From: Phyto melanocephala
Lineage: Eukaryota > Arthropoda > Insecta > Diptera > Rhinophoridae
Direction: 5' to 3'
Assembly: GCA_941918925.1 (NCBI GenBank)
Contig: OW799237.1
Location: forward strand, 75,651,126-75,715,125
Length of the DNA stretch: 64,000 bases
Under the pieces are notes generated by a model, which ran no database searches, was not told the DNA's origin, and worked only from the letters and a program-made list of their open reading frames with translations. Position numbers and translations under genes: made by a program. Below, piece by piece: positions 11,158-23,700 of the stretch (positions are counted from its first letter, which is position 1; each line of letters opens with the position of its first letter).

Positions 11158-12002
11158 ATAATCTTACACTGACAAATTAAAAGAGTATTTAACAAAAGTT
11201 ATACTCATTATTGAGTTATACTCATTTGAAAATTTAAATTTCTTAATTTTTAAAAGATTAGTCCAGGGTTTTCGCATTATAACAATATTTTTTTTTTTTT
11301 GTAAGCTATAAATTAAAAAGCGTTTAATAGAAAAATCATGTCAATCTTATTTTTAAGGTCTAAACGGGTACATAAAATTTTTAATTTGACAATTACAAAA
11401 AAGCTTAATTTTCAATTATTTATTTACTCACCACTAATTTTGTGTAGTAATTTTATACAACAAAATTTATTATTTTGTTAAAACGCTTATAACTTTAGAA
11501 TAATTTTTTCATAACAAAGTATGGATTACTTTTTTTGTTTAAATCCAATTTTCTATTAATTTCTTAAGTTTTAAAATGAATCCGAAGTTTTTGTACAATA
11601 GAGTGATATTGCGCACATCTTTTTACAATATTTGAATGGGCGTTTAAGTAGGCGTGTCAAAATAATTTCTGCTCATGAATTGATCTTAAATGTTGCAATA
11701 TAAAGGGTCTTATTCTTCCAAAGTCTTTGTCCATATATGTGGACGTGGCCGTGTCTCCTTCATTTTCTGTTATGACAAAAATATTAACCAAAAACTTATA
11801 TGTGCCAAATTTCAGAATCGTATATCTAATTCTGACGGTTTTATAAACTGCGGGTTTAAATTTTGATCTACATATAACTAATTTCGTGAAGTTCATATTT
11901 AAAAAATTTTGAGAAACTCAAGAAATATACCTGTGAAATTTTAACACTCTACGTCATTGCATTTAGATGCAATCTCATTTTATTTTTTTATAACAAACTA
12001 TC
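11158..12002. other. AT-rich spacer
   Basis: No gene or bounded repeat recognised. Confidence 0.4.
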
Positions 12003-12462
12003 AGGTAATTCATCGTGAGGTTTGATATATAATGTAAAATAAAACACATAAATTTCAAAGTAAACTTAAAATTGTTATAATCTGAAGTGGTCCATTTGAA
12101 AGATCCATTTTTAGGTGACTCGTTTGAGCAGTGACTAGTATCGCGCTAAAACACGAGTAATGTTAACTTTCAAAGTGTCAATCGTAGCTGTAGCGCCTTT
12201 TAGTAACGATAAAGGTTACCATTGACGGTGATCGCTATGATTTGCTTCTTTTTTGAAGATACATATATGGACCAATGATTCCTCTAGCCCATAAACAACA
12301 CCATACCGTTGTTTTTAATGGATATAATAGTAGCTCTTGGGTTTCTTCTTGTCATCAGTCGATACTGAACAAAAATGACAAAACAGTTTGATATGAGTCA
12401 TACGTTATATGCCAAAAAAAAGTCTATTGAAAATTCAACGTTACGATGAATCACCCGATATA
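12003..12462 (-). pseudogene. Degenerate mariner-group transposase remnant
   Basis: On the minus strand (about 12320-12100) the frame-shifted translation contains VWCCLWARGIIGPYMYLQ, followed in another frame by a relic of the ITVNG motif, as in the transposase at 5820. Ends resembling inverted repeats (GGTAATTCATCGTGAGG and GGGTGATTCATCGTAACG read inward) bracket it. Stops and frameshifts are numerous, so it is dead. Confidence 0.5.
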
Positions 12463-12690
12463 AAATCCTTCCTAATAGACGGATTTAGTCCATTTTCAAT
12501 ACGTGTTGTACATTTTAACAATTCTGATGTGTAGGAAATATTCTGGCAAAATTTCATCGCCCTAGCTTTTTCTATAGTGCTTTAAACAGACGGACGGGCA
12601 TAGCTAGGTCCTAAAATGAAATCAGAATTCAGAAAATATGACAAAATATATATAACCTCACACCATTTTTTAGTGGTGGGTATAAAAATC
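12463..12690. repeat. Diverged hairpin-ended repeat fragment
   Basis: Contains CAGACGGACGGGCATAGC, then TCAGAAAATATGACAAAAT, and closes on an inverted pair (ACCTCACACCA / AGTGGTGGGTATA). The layout is like the A end of the 27918 family but the sequence is only weakly similar. Confidence 0.4.
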
Positions 12691-13278
12691 TGTCAAACTT
12701 ACAGATTGATAAGAATGTAGAATATTCCGATAACTACGCCAACATGCAATCTTTAAATAAAAATTGTTCGGAAATTTTCTTGTTTACGACCATTTTTTCG
12801 TTTCGTTTTTGCGACATTTTATTTGCACTGAAAATACTAGTAGGAACAACGGGAATACCGTCATTCGTGAAAGGCAAATAAGAATCAGCACTATCACATT
12901 TATTAACTCACCTTTTTTATTTACTTTATCTAATGGTACCTCCTAGGGATGGGTAAAAAAAAATTTAATAATATATCGTTTCGCTATATTTTTTATGTAT
13001 TGAACTATATAAATTCCTGAGTTTTTTGACTTTTAGAATCATTGTAGAGTGAAATAAATTATTTAAGAGCAAAGATCTAATATTGCTGCTATGGAAAAAA
13101 AAAGAATCCTGGAGCAAAATAACGACATGCGAAAGAGATCGTAACATATTTTCTTGTTAAGAATAAGGCTGTATGTCGCTATTTTAAACACTATTAAATT
13201 CATTATTTACTCTAAATGATATTTGGACTCCCAATTATGTAATGTAGATTACCGCCGCCTAGTTTAATAATATTAATA
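12691..13278. other. AT-rich spacer
   Basis: No feature recognised. Confidence 0.4.
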
Positions 13279-14105
13279 ACTAGAAAAGCCAGAAGCGCGT
13301 TGCTACGCCCCTTAATGAATAAAAATGCATTCTGAATTTTAATTGAATATCAAGTGCAGAAAGCTAAAAATTATAACTTTTTTTTATGGGCGTGGCACTG
13401 CTCACTTTTCTAATCACGAAACTGTATAGTCATGACAGCTCAATATGTGTGCAAAGTTTCAGAAAAATCAGTGAAGTTTAAGTACCTGAAAATTATAACT
13501 TTTTTATGGGCGAGACATTGCCCACTTTTCTAATCAAGAAATTTTATAGTCATGACAACTCAATATGTGTGCAAAGTTTCACAAAAATCTATCGAGAGCA
13601 AATACCTCAAAATTATAACCTTTTTTATGGGCGTGGCCCTGCTCACTTTTCTAATCACGAAATTATATAGTCATGTCAGCTCAATATGTGTGTGCAAAGT
13701 TTCAGAAAAATCGGTAAAGTTCAAGTAGCTTAAAATAATAATTATCACAAATAAAAAATTTAATTTCTTCATATAAAAGTGAGAAATTTAAAAAATGAAC
13801 TTAAGCCAGTTTAAAACTATAATTTAATCTTTAAAATAATAACTTTTTTATGGGCGTGGCACTGCCCACTTTTCTAATCACGCAATTGTAGTCATGACAG
13901 GTCAATATGTGTGCAAAATTTCAGAAAAATCGGTCAAGTGCAAGTAGCTAAAAATGATAACTAATTTTTTGTGGGCGTAACCCCGCCCACTTTTTGACAC
14001 ACATAAACACTCCCTGGAATGTGTACAACAACTTGAGTGCGATCGGTTTTACCGTTTCGGAGTCTATAGCTTACACACACTCACACAGAGTTTCACTTTT
14101 ATTTA
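13279..14105 (+). repeat. Tandem ~120-bp GGGCGTGG repeat array
   Basis: Opens with CTAGAAAAGCC and GCGCGTTGCTACGCCCC, then has about six units spaced about 120 bp apart (cores near 13385, 13505, 13626, one decayed, 13848, 13969). Each unit has TATGGGCGTGGC...GCCCACTTTTCTAATCACG, then GTCATGACAGCTCAATATG and GCAAAGTTTCAGAAAAATC. It ends past CACTCCCTGGAATGTGTACA. It is the same family as the two arms at 37241-38806. There is no coding content. Confidence 0.8.
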
Positions 14106-14156
14106 TGTATGTAATTAATTTTTAATAATTAAGTCAATATTCAACTTTAATACAAT

Positions 14157-14509
14157 GGGCCAATTCAAAGTAGACTCTCATATTTTACTATGTCATATAA
14201 TTCATATTAATATGACTAGTGACTTTGAACACCTTTTAACAAATTATGTATTTAATACAAGAAAGAAGACAAAGAGATGACGCTGTTAAAAATTGTATGT
14301 ATACAGGAAAGAAGAAAACAGAAAATATTCTCTCTGAGAGGTGAGAAGCGAAGAAATTCTCTCTGAGAGACAGTATGGTTAAAAGTATAACATAAACAAT
14401 TTCTTATACATAGGAAACAAATGTGTAAAGTCATATTATTTTTTTTGTATGGAAATTACTAACAAAAATTTTATGCATGCATAAAATAATATGAAATAGC
14501 ACAAATATG
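14157..14509 (-). mobile_element. PIF/Harbinger-type MITE, truncated copy
   Basis: Same 385-bp element as at 22254 and 62426, in reverse orientation and cut off at about 14509 before the second terminal repeat. The GGGCCAATTCAAAGT end and the paired CTCTCTGAGAG motifs are present. The 60-residue frame over it recurs in all copies only because the DNA repeats. Confidence 0.8.
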
Positions 14510-16985
14510 TCAACAAATTTAATGTAAAATTTACTAAACTTACATTACAAATTCTTCAATGCAGTCAAAAGGCACCTGTAAACGGTTGAATTACGATTTT
14601 ATTTTAATAAAAGTTTTCGGTTAATTTGCGTATGTGTGGATATGTATGTATGTGGAATGTGTTAGATGAAAATTCACATACGCAATGTTTAATAGGTTTT
14701 TGGTGTTAAATAGTTTTAAAAAAAATTTGTGTTTATCAATTGAAGAAACAAAATTATTAATATTGAAGTACTACACAATACAAAATGTTTTTTATCGTGT
14801 AGTAGTAAATTTACCTTCAAAATAAAATTTAAAGATAAAAACAAAAATTAATTACAATAATTTAAAAATTAAATAAATTTTGAGAATTTCAGAAATAAAA
14901 TAATTTTAGCACTAAAGATTTAAAATTAATTACTTTAATAAAATTACGAATTTAAAATGTTCCAGTATTAAAAGTATCTAGAAATAGAACAAAATGTTAT
15001 ATATATACATATACATATGTATATAACTAACTCAAATAAAAATAAAGTGAAATTAACAAAATATATTATTTGAAACGGAAACGACTATAATGAATTAAAT
15101 ACGCGTGCGAATAAATGTATTTTATCACCAAATTTCATAATAAACCATTACACAATAACATCTTACCTTTTTTTTCTCAAACGTGTACAAAATCTTCAAT
15201 ATACAAATAAGGCGGATTTTATGATCCTATGTAACAATTATAAAATTCTAACGATCTTCCAATATGACCGGCTGGTAAGCTGGTTAGTTAAAAAAGATTT
15301 ACGAATAATATTAAAATTTAAATTTAGATACATTTTAAATATCTACCAAATAAAGAAAAATTCTAACTCAATTGCCTCCTACCTTTTTTAATACTGTTAA
15401 AAAAAATACTTGATAAAATCGTAAAAATAAAAAACCTACGGCCCAATTCGGTATTCAAATTTTACATAAAAATACTAATTTTGTAAGCTTTTAATAAAGA
15501 ATTTCGAAATTGGAAAATTTTCAAACACAATCAAAAGAATTTAAAGTTGCTACTATCAAAAACAATTGCTACTACCAAAAACAATTTTAAATATTAATAA
15601 AATATTAATTGTTAAATTGAAATTAATTTAAATTTTTGTTTTTGTAGAATTTACCCATTCGCTACCATTCGAATTTACTCGCTTCGCTACCTAACAAACT
15701 ATTTCAAATAAAAATGTATTTTTTCCAATAATATTTAAAAGTATTATTTTGCAGTTGTTTTTTATTAATAATATTTTTTATTATGTTTTATAATTAGCTT
15801 ATTAATTTAATAGCAATGTATAATAACTTTTATTTTTTTCATACAAATTTTTCATATTTTATATGTGCTTTTTTATCCATTTTTTCCGTGTTTTTGTTGT
15901 AATTTGTTTCTTTTTTCTTGGATGGGTTCTTTTTTTGTGTCTTCGTTATCTTCTTGTATTCTGTTTTTTCTCTAATTTTGTATTAATTTATTTTTTCTTC
16001 TATTTTTTACGTTTACTCCATTTTTTATATTTTTTTGATGTCCTTTTTTAATATTTTTTTCCATTAGGTCTTCTTTTGTTTTTTTTTTTTTTTTGTTTTT
16101 TAAATTAGTATTTTAGATTTTTTGTGTTGTTCAAAATAAAAAGGTTTTACAGATATATATGTATTTATATAGATATATAGATATTTTGGTGATCATTCAA
16201 AAAACATTATTAGCCACTTTTGGAAAATACTACAGTAACAATTGTCCTTCTTCTTAAGTTTCTTCTTCCTTTTCTTCACATCTTTTATTCTTTTGGTAAT
16301 TTTTAAGAGGTTTTTTTTTTACTTTTTTTGTTGCTTTTATAGTTTCATCTATTTTTACTCATATTTAGTTTTTTTTTTTGCATCTCCTTTCCACCTCTTT
16401 AATTATTTAAGTCTCATATTTTCATTTTAGTTCTTTTTAAAATATTTTTCTTTTTCTACATATTTTTTTTTTGTTTTTTTTATGAAGTTTATTTTTTATC
16501 TGTTATGGCAATCATATAATGTTTTTTGAAATCATTATATATTGTAAAAAAAATCTGAAATCAAATTAATAGTGTTGAAATCAAATGCAATACGAAATAA
16601 AAAATAATAATGTGCAAAATAAACTAAAAGCTAACATATTTTATATAAGTTATAAGTATTTCTTAAGCTACAAAACATCTTATAATAAAGCAAAAACAAA
16701 AAGCTCATAAGAACAAATCTTTTTTTTTTTTAAACGTAATAAGAAACTTTTACAAAATATATAGTTGTTTACAGAAAATTATATAAAATAATTGAGCCGG
16801 TTTTTGCAAGTTTCTCTGGGATTCTCTTAATTTCTGTTACTAATCGGATTGCAGGAATTTTGCGGCAAACATCTTTTAGTGAAATTTAGTATTTGTTCAA
16901 ACTATTTCAGTTGAAAGATACATGTTTAAAAAAACACTGAGTTGGTGTTTGCAAAGCATTTTAAAAATATGTTCACTTTTAGAAT
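14510..16985. other. AT-rich and T-rich low-complexity spacer
   Basis: No gene recognised. From about 15830 to 16500 the plus strand is heavily T-rich, giving meaningless Phe-rich frames. ATACATATGTATAT microsatellite pieces occur near 15000. Confidence 0.5.
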
Positions 16986-18732
16986 AAACAAGTAAGAGCG
17001 CTATATTCGGCCGTGCCGAATCTTATATACCCTTCACAACGTGTATTCATGCAATAACAGTAGTTTGTATCACCATTCATCCCATATGAAATACGTACAT
17101 ACATATAAAAAACATACATATAGAAAAAAAAATTGTAAAATTATAAATTTACGTATGTATGTTAAAAAAAAATAAAAAAAAAATTTAAAAAATTAATTTA
17201 AAAAATTAAAAAAAAATAATTAAAATATTTATAATAAATATAAAACAAAAAAAAATAATAATAAAAATATAAATAATATATTAAATAAAAAATAAAAAAA
17301 TAAATAAAAAAAACAAAAACAAAAACAAATAAAAAAAAATTTTTTTTTGGCTCAGCTGGGATTCGATGCCACGTTTTCTCTAACCAGTATACACGTTTGT
17401 ATGTATGTATGTTGTTGTTGTAATGTTGTTTTTGAGAAAAAAAAAATCGAGGTGGTCGTGGGTTTTCGCTCATATATCAGTTGTTTATGTACCGATGTTT
17501 CTAATTTTCAATACCGATCTACTCCCGAATATTTCTGATATTACCTCACTCGGGTACAAGCGATGTCGCACTGTGTTGCGGCTAGTGGAAAAGTAACTTT
17601 TTTCCGATTATTTTTTTCAGTGTTTTTAATGACGCAATTTTGTCACAGACATTCCAAGTAAACAAAAAACACATAAAGCTTATTTTTATGTTGGCCCGTT
17701 GATTTTTTATTGATTTTAGAAGTCAAATATACAAAATTTTCACGAAAAGAGGGGATTTCAGGGCTGTATTCAAAATGATCTCATTTGATTTTGGTGACAG
17801 ATATTTTGATTCGGAAAAAAATCTGCCTTCGGACAAGTATCTTCTGTAAAAAAAGGAATGTTGTTTGAGACATTTTCATATGCACCTTTTTTAGAGCGAA
17901 AACCCGACTAAAGGTCCATTTTTCCTTAAAATTTGGGTTAGGTAAGCAATATCTAAAAAGTCCCAGAGTCCCAGTTCCAAACCACTACAGAAATGTTACA
18001 TAATTTGTTTTCAACGAACTGTGAAAAAATCAGCTGCCCATACCTGCCCTCCTGGGAATTATAGCGATTTTAGTATATCACTCTCAGTATTGATTCCATA
18101 GAAATAGAACGGAAATTCTCGGAATCACTTATTGAATAATTTAATCATATTGGTTTTCGGGTGACAAAAATTAGCATAACTCTCTTAAAACTGAAGCTAT
18201 TGACTTCAAACTGGTATCAAATTAAAGATTTTATTGCCACCTTTCAAATAAAAAATGAAATAGATTATGGTTTTATATAAAATTTCAGAGTTATTCAACA
18301 AATATCGAAAAATCATGAAAATTTGACGTTTATAATTCTTGTTCGGACCACCCTATAATTTATTTTAAAAACTAATCATAGGGTATTTATCAGAAATAAA
18401 AGAATTAAAATAAATTTTTTTTTAAATTTTTCGAACAATTTTTTTTTTTATTTTTGACTTTTGTTGAAAATTTGACCCAACAATTTTTTTCGGTGTACAT
18501 TTTTTTTTCACTCATTCTGTTTGGGATTTCATTCTGACCAATCTGTAGAAGTTTCTCATCGATACAATTAAAATTACAGTTTAGGCAATATGATTTCCAA
18601 AAAATTCTGGTTTCGCAACACTGTGTGTCGGGGGCTTCAAAAAATTGATTTCAACATACACACGGACAGACGGTCAGACGGACAGAGCTTAATCGAATCC
18701 CCTATTCATAAGCTTTTAGAAAATATATACTT
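16986..18732 (+). mobile_element. Hairpin-ended repeat, copy 3, split by a 1.06-kb insertion
   Basis: Starts AACAAGTAAGAGCGC followed by the CGGCCG hairpin end, passes through the AT-rich middle and the GGCTCAGCTGGGATTCGATG block, and is cut at 17568 within AGCGATGTCG. It resumes at 18626 with TGTCGGGGGCTTC and ends, truncated, near 18732. The insertion is described separately. Confidence 0.85.
17569..18625. mobile_element. Transib-like non-autonomous element (1057 bp)
   Basis: Terminal inverted repeats CACTGTGTTGCG (left) and CACAGTGTTGCG (right, read inward). An exact 5-bp duplication TGTCG flanks it (17564-17568, 18626-18630). Transib transposons, relatives of RAG, have 5-bp GC-rich target duplications near CGNCG and ends beginning CAC(A/T)(A/G)TG, so the fit is good (family knowledge; assignment inferred). 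No transposase frame is seen, so it is non-autonomous. Confidence 0.65.
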
Positions 18733-19883
18733 CTAAATTTTTGGTCTAAATTTTACCATTTTAAATGACTATAAATTTATAAAGTCATTGTGAATAACAG
18801 TAAATTTGCGTATAGTAAATATTTTAATAAAACAATTACAACAAAATTTTTAATTTTAATTATACAATAATTAAAAAGTTACCAATTCCTTCGATTTAAA
18901 ATCGCACTATAAAGAATTTTGGTTGTTAAGAATTCAGAGTTTTATCTATCCTTTTTTCATATATTTAACTCGATATGTATGTTGTTGAAAATAAAATTCT
19001 TATATACAAATAATTTTGTAGAAAAAATATTCAGTCGTTTAAAAATTGGTCTGCTTAATTTGTCAACGTATCTTAAACTTTTTTCTTGAATAATAAAAAA
19101 ATAGAGAAAGATAATAAACAAGAAATAAATTAAAATAATACGAGTTCTGTAGTACCTTAAAAACTCAACTATTCGATTTTAGACTTGTTTTCAATATTTA
19201 AAATTTTTTTCAATTTTTTATAACTATTTTCGATTTTTTAACTATTTTTTTCTTTTTGTCTTTTTTAACCATTTGGCTACATAGTCAAGCACTTGCATAT
19301 AAATTTCTGATTTCCAACTGTTAGACTTTTTCTACTATTTCTAATAATTTCTTACTTTTGTAGAATCTTTTTAACTCTTCCGACTATTTATGTTTTTTGG
19401 GTACTTTTAAACAATTTACAGGACGTCTTTTTTTAATTTCGTCCATTTTGCTTCCTAAATATCAAAATATACATACATATGTATAAAAGATAGAAGCTAA
19501 TTTTTTCTCAATTTTTAATTACTTTTTTATGATAAAACAAGGGATTCTTTATCGCAAATACAAACACAAAATTATAAAAAAATTCAATACAATAACAAAA
19601 ATTCATGACTACCCAAAACAAAATAGCGCAAAAAATAATTAGCCACTTCTTCAACTACATATTATGAAACAATAATTTTTCAATCAAAAAATAAAAATTA
19701 AAAATAATTTCTTTACCAAAAAAATAAACTCAAAAAATTATTCATTTTTTAACCTAAAAATAAAAATCAAATGCAATCGTTATTTTTTGATTTTTTTTAT
19801 GTATGTATATACATAAATTGAAAAAAAAATTATTTATTTTTAATCCCAAAAATAAAAATTAAGAAAACTACACTTAAGTATAA
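18733..19883. other. AT-rich spacer
   Basis: T-rich then A-rich low-complexity sequence. No gene recognised. Confidence 0.45.
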
Positions 19884-20394
19884 ATAAGTAAGAGTGCTAC
19901 ATTCGGCCATGCCGAATCTTATATATCCTTCACAACGCGTAGTCAGCAATAACAATAATTTGTATCACCATTCATCTCATATGAAATACGTTCATACATA
20001 CATATAAAAAACATACATATAAAAAACATCCATATATAAAAACATCCCATTGTAAAATTATAAATTTACTTATGTGTGTTAAAAAAAATAAAACAAAAAA
20101 AAAATATAAACAAATTTAAAAAAAAATATAAATATAAAATAAAAAAATAAAAATATAAATATAAAATAAAAAAATATAAATATAAAATAAAAAAATATAA
20201 ATATACATATAAAATAAAAAAAAATTTTAAAAAGTTGATTTCAACATACACACGGACAGACTGACAGAGCTTAATCGACTCCCCTATTCATAAGCTTTCA
20301 GAAAATATGTATATACTTTATGGGGTCGGAAATGAAAATTGTAGAAATTTTACACGGAATGACAAACCTATATATACCCTTTTTTAAGGGTATA
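19884..20394 (+). mobile_element. Hairpin-ended repeat, copy 4 (internally deleted)
   Basis: Both ends are present: AAGTAAGAGTGCTACATTCGG with a mutated CGGCCATGCCG hairpin on the left, and TATATACCCTTTTTTAAGGGTATA on the right. The central blocks, including GGCTCAGCTGGG, are missing; the AT-rich tract joins directly to AAAAGTTGATTTCAACATAC. Confidence 0.8.
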
Positions 20395-20725
20395 AAAAGG
20401 CCTCAATTTTTCATATACTATTTGACTGTTTTGTGTATTCCCTTATTGTTAAAAATTATCAAGCCTTATCATACATAAAACATTTTTGGAAAAAAAAAGT
20501 TTTATAAATCCTTTATAAACCTTTGATAATTTTTATGAATTATACAATTAAGCTACATATGTATGATTTATTTGTATCTAAGTTACTTTAATTAGACTTA
20601 AGTAAAGCATTGTTAAAAAATGGATTTAAAAAAATTAAAATAACATTAATATTAAAATAAAAAATAAAACATGCAGACAAAAATGCTTATTCGTACTTAC
20701 CATTAAAAGTAGGTAAGAATATTAA

Positions 20726-23700
20726 TCAGTAAGGAGCATAGTAATTAACACGTCCACGATAACCTCTTCTGAAACCAAAGTCAATAAGGTATAAGTAAAT
20801 AAGATCGCAACAGGCATACATATATTGGAATTATCTAATAAGAGAAACTAACACTTACATTGGACGACGGGCGCCACGGAATGTGGTAGTATGACAACAG
20901 GCCCGAGAGACCCGAGAAGCACCCCGACCACGAAAACTACCACGGGGGAAACGATTGGTAGTAGAGAGACCAGGACGATTTGTACGTTTGGACATAACCT
21001 AAAAAAATTTTGGAACACAAGCACACGAATACTTTAGCAAACCAAATACACATAATTGACATTAATTTCATTTACCTTTATCTGACGACCACGAAATAAG
21101 GTCTCATTCATGGCCAATGCAGTCTCAACATATTCTTTGGAACCGAATTCAATGTAGGCAAATCCTTTGGGATGACCATCTGCTTTATTACACAATATTG
21201 TCACACGATTGATTGTACCACAGCCATGGAAGTGTGCCTCTAACTCTTCGGCCGATGCACCATAGTCAACATTACCCACATAAACAGAACGGGTATCGAT
21301 TTCCTGTTTTTCTTCTAACGACAAAGGCACTGCAGCTAAGCCCGTTGTCGAACCGGCCATTTGCTTGTCCACCTCCGACTGCATTTGTTTTATTTTCTCA
21401 GCTTCTTCTTCCATTTCTTTAACACGAGCTTTTATAGCTTCTAATTCGGGATCAATCTGCATATTGTTATCCTCCTATATTTTTTGTTATTAATTAAAAT
21501 AAAAATAAAAGAAAAGGAAATTTCTTAAAAAATAGTCTGCGCTTAATATAAAAATAATTTTGGTAATCACACGCCCAAATTTGTTGCAGTACCAAACTTA
21601 AAATCGATTATGATGGTATATATAAAGAAACGCAAAAAAACAACGAAAAGTTTGTTTTGTGTAACTGACAATTTTGGCGTCTATCAATGTTGCCATACTC
21701 CATTCTCTGATAGTCTTTAAAAATCTACGTAAACAACTTTTTTAAAGTTATAGGGCTTTTATATGATGAGTGTTAAACTTATGTCTTTGTCCAATTTTCT
21801 TTTAAAGAATCTTTAGCTAAAAAATCATTGACATTCAAATTACGTCTCTAACCTGCAACAGCTCATATTTGTTAATTTCATATTTTCCAAGTTGCTGTTT
21901 TTAATGCTATTATCAATAACAAACTAAGAGAAATTCTTAAAAAACTGCCTACAGATAACATAAGCTACAAAAAATCTATTATAGGATGCTTCAAACCAAG
22001 AAATAACTAATAGAAATAAAAAATCTTTTAAAGCGTAAAACTTAGCACCATCTATAGATGGATAGATCCATTTGTGACGTTGCACTTCCATAAAAATAAA
22101 TGTTCGAACAGTAACTTTATATGATAGAAAACGGTGGCTGTTTTTATTTCCTAATGGCAAAGGTCCTCAAGGTAGGTATATAAGTGAGGAGAAAATGACG
22201 CAGTTGCCAAACTTAGATCCGTTCTAGAATTTGTGACGAAAACTTAAAACTATGGGCCAATTCAAAGTGGTTGCATATCAGTCGTATTTGTACTATTTCA
22301 TATTATTTTATGCATGCTTAAAATTTTTGTTAGTAATTTCCATACAAAAAAAATAATATGACTTTACACATTTGTTTCCTATGTATAAGAAATTGTTTAT
22401 GTTATACTTTTAACCATACTGTCTCTCAGAGAGAATTTCTTCGCTTCTCACCTCTCAGAGAGAATATTTTCTATTTTCTTCTTTCCTGTATACATACAAT
22501 TTTTAACAGCGTCATCTCTTTGTCTTCTTTCTTGTATTAAATACATAAGTTGTTAACAAAAGGTGTTCAAAGTCACTAGTCATATTAATATGAATTATAT
22601 GATATAGTACAATATGAGAGTCAACTTTGAATTGGCCCTATATCTACGAGGAAAAAATCCATTTAATAAGGATAAGCTAGGATACTGACTCAAGGTAGAA
22701 ATACGTTTGTTGTTTAAATAACTACAGAAATGCCTATACATAGGAATATTATAAGAATTTTTTATTATTTTTAAAATACCTATAAATGAATATTAATTTA
22801 TCGACCTTGACCACATTATATATATGTAATTGCAATTAAAAACAATGTACTATTATACAGAATTTATTTATTTATTAACCAAAATTTTTTTAAGAATGTA
22901 ATGTAGTTAGGCAGTAAAATTTAAACGGACCATTTTTATCCTAACAACCAACACATTAAAAAAACAAAGTCATATATACCCTTGTACACCAAAGGTGAAG
23001 GGTATAACAATTGGTTCATCCTAAGTGTCGTACAGTTATCATTTTTTTAAATTAAAAAATAAAATTATATATGCATATAATTGAACAAATAAGATATGTT
23101 GGAGAGGTTCAACCTTACAATATGAGAAATACCTTAGATTTTAGAACAAGGCGCGCGGAAACAAGTACAATGCAGAAATCACTATTTTACAAACGACTTA
23201 ATTTTTACAATACTATGCCAAATAATATTAAGAGTGAAATAAATAAAAATTTTTTTAGAAAAAAAGCTGTAAATTTTATAATAAATTGTTAATTTTTAAT
23301 CAGTTGCTATACTATTTTTTATTTTTTCTTTGAAATGTAATTTTAGAAACTTATTTCAAAAGTATTTTAAATACTACTAATAAATATAATAATAATAATA
23401 ATAATATATATATAAATATCAAGCACAATGGTAACTGTAAAGTTGTAAACTAATAACTTCAATAAACTATGACATACTGAATAAGGAGACCATTTGCAAT
23501 TAAGAGCATTCTAATTATTTTTGAAAAACCCCTAATTAACATTTAAATATTTTTTAATTTTCGATAAAACCTAATTTTACATTTAAATATTTTTTAACTA
23601 ATACCATATATTTTTTTGGCCATATTGGTTCATATTCATTCTTATTAACAGCTTATGCTTTATTGAAGGCTTATTTGACAAATTTCTCTACAATATCTGT

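Noticed and set aside
14252..14434. 60-residue frame repeated almost exactly at 22358 and 62530
   Set aside because: It recurs because the underlying MITE recurs; the frame is incidental and lies over inverted-repeat DNA.
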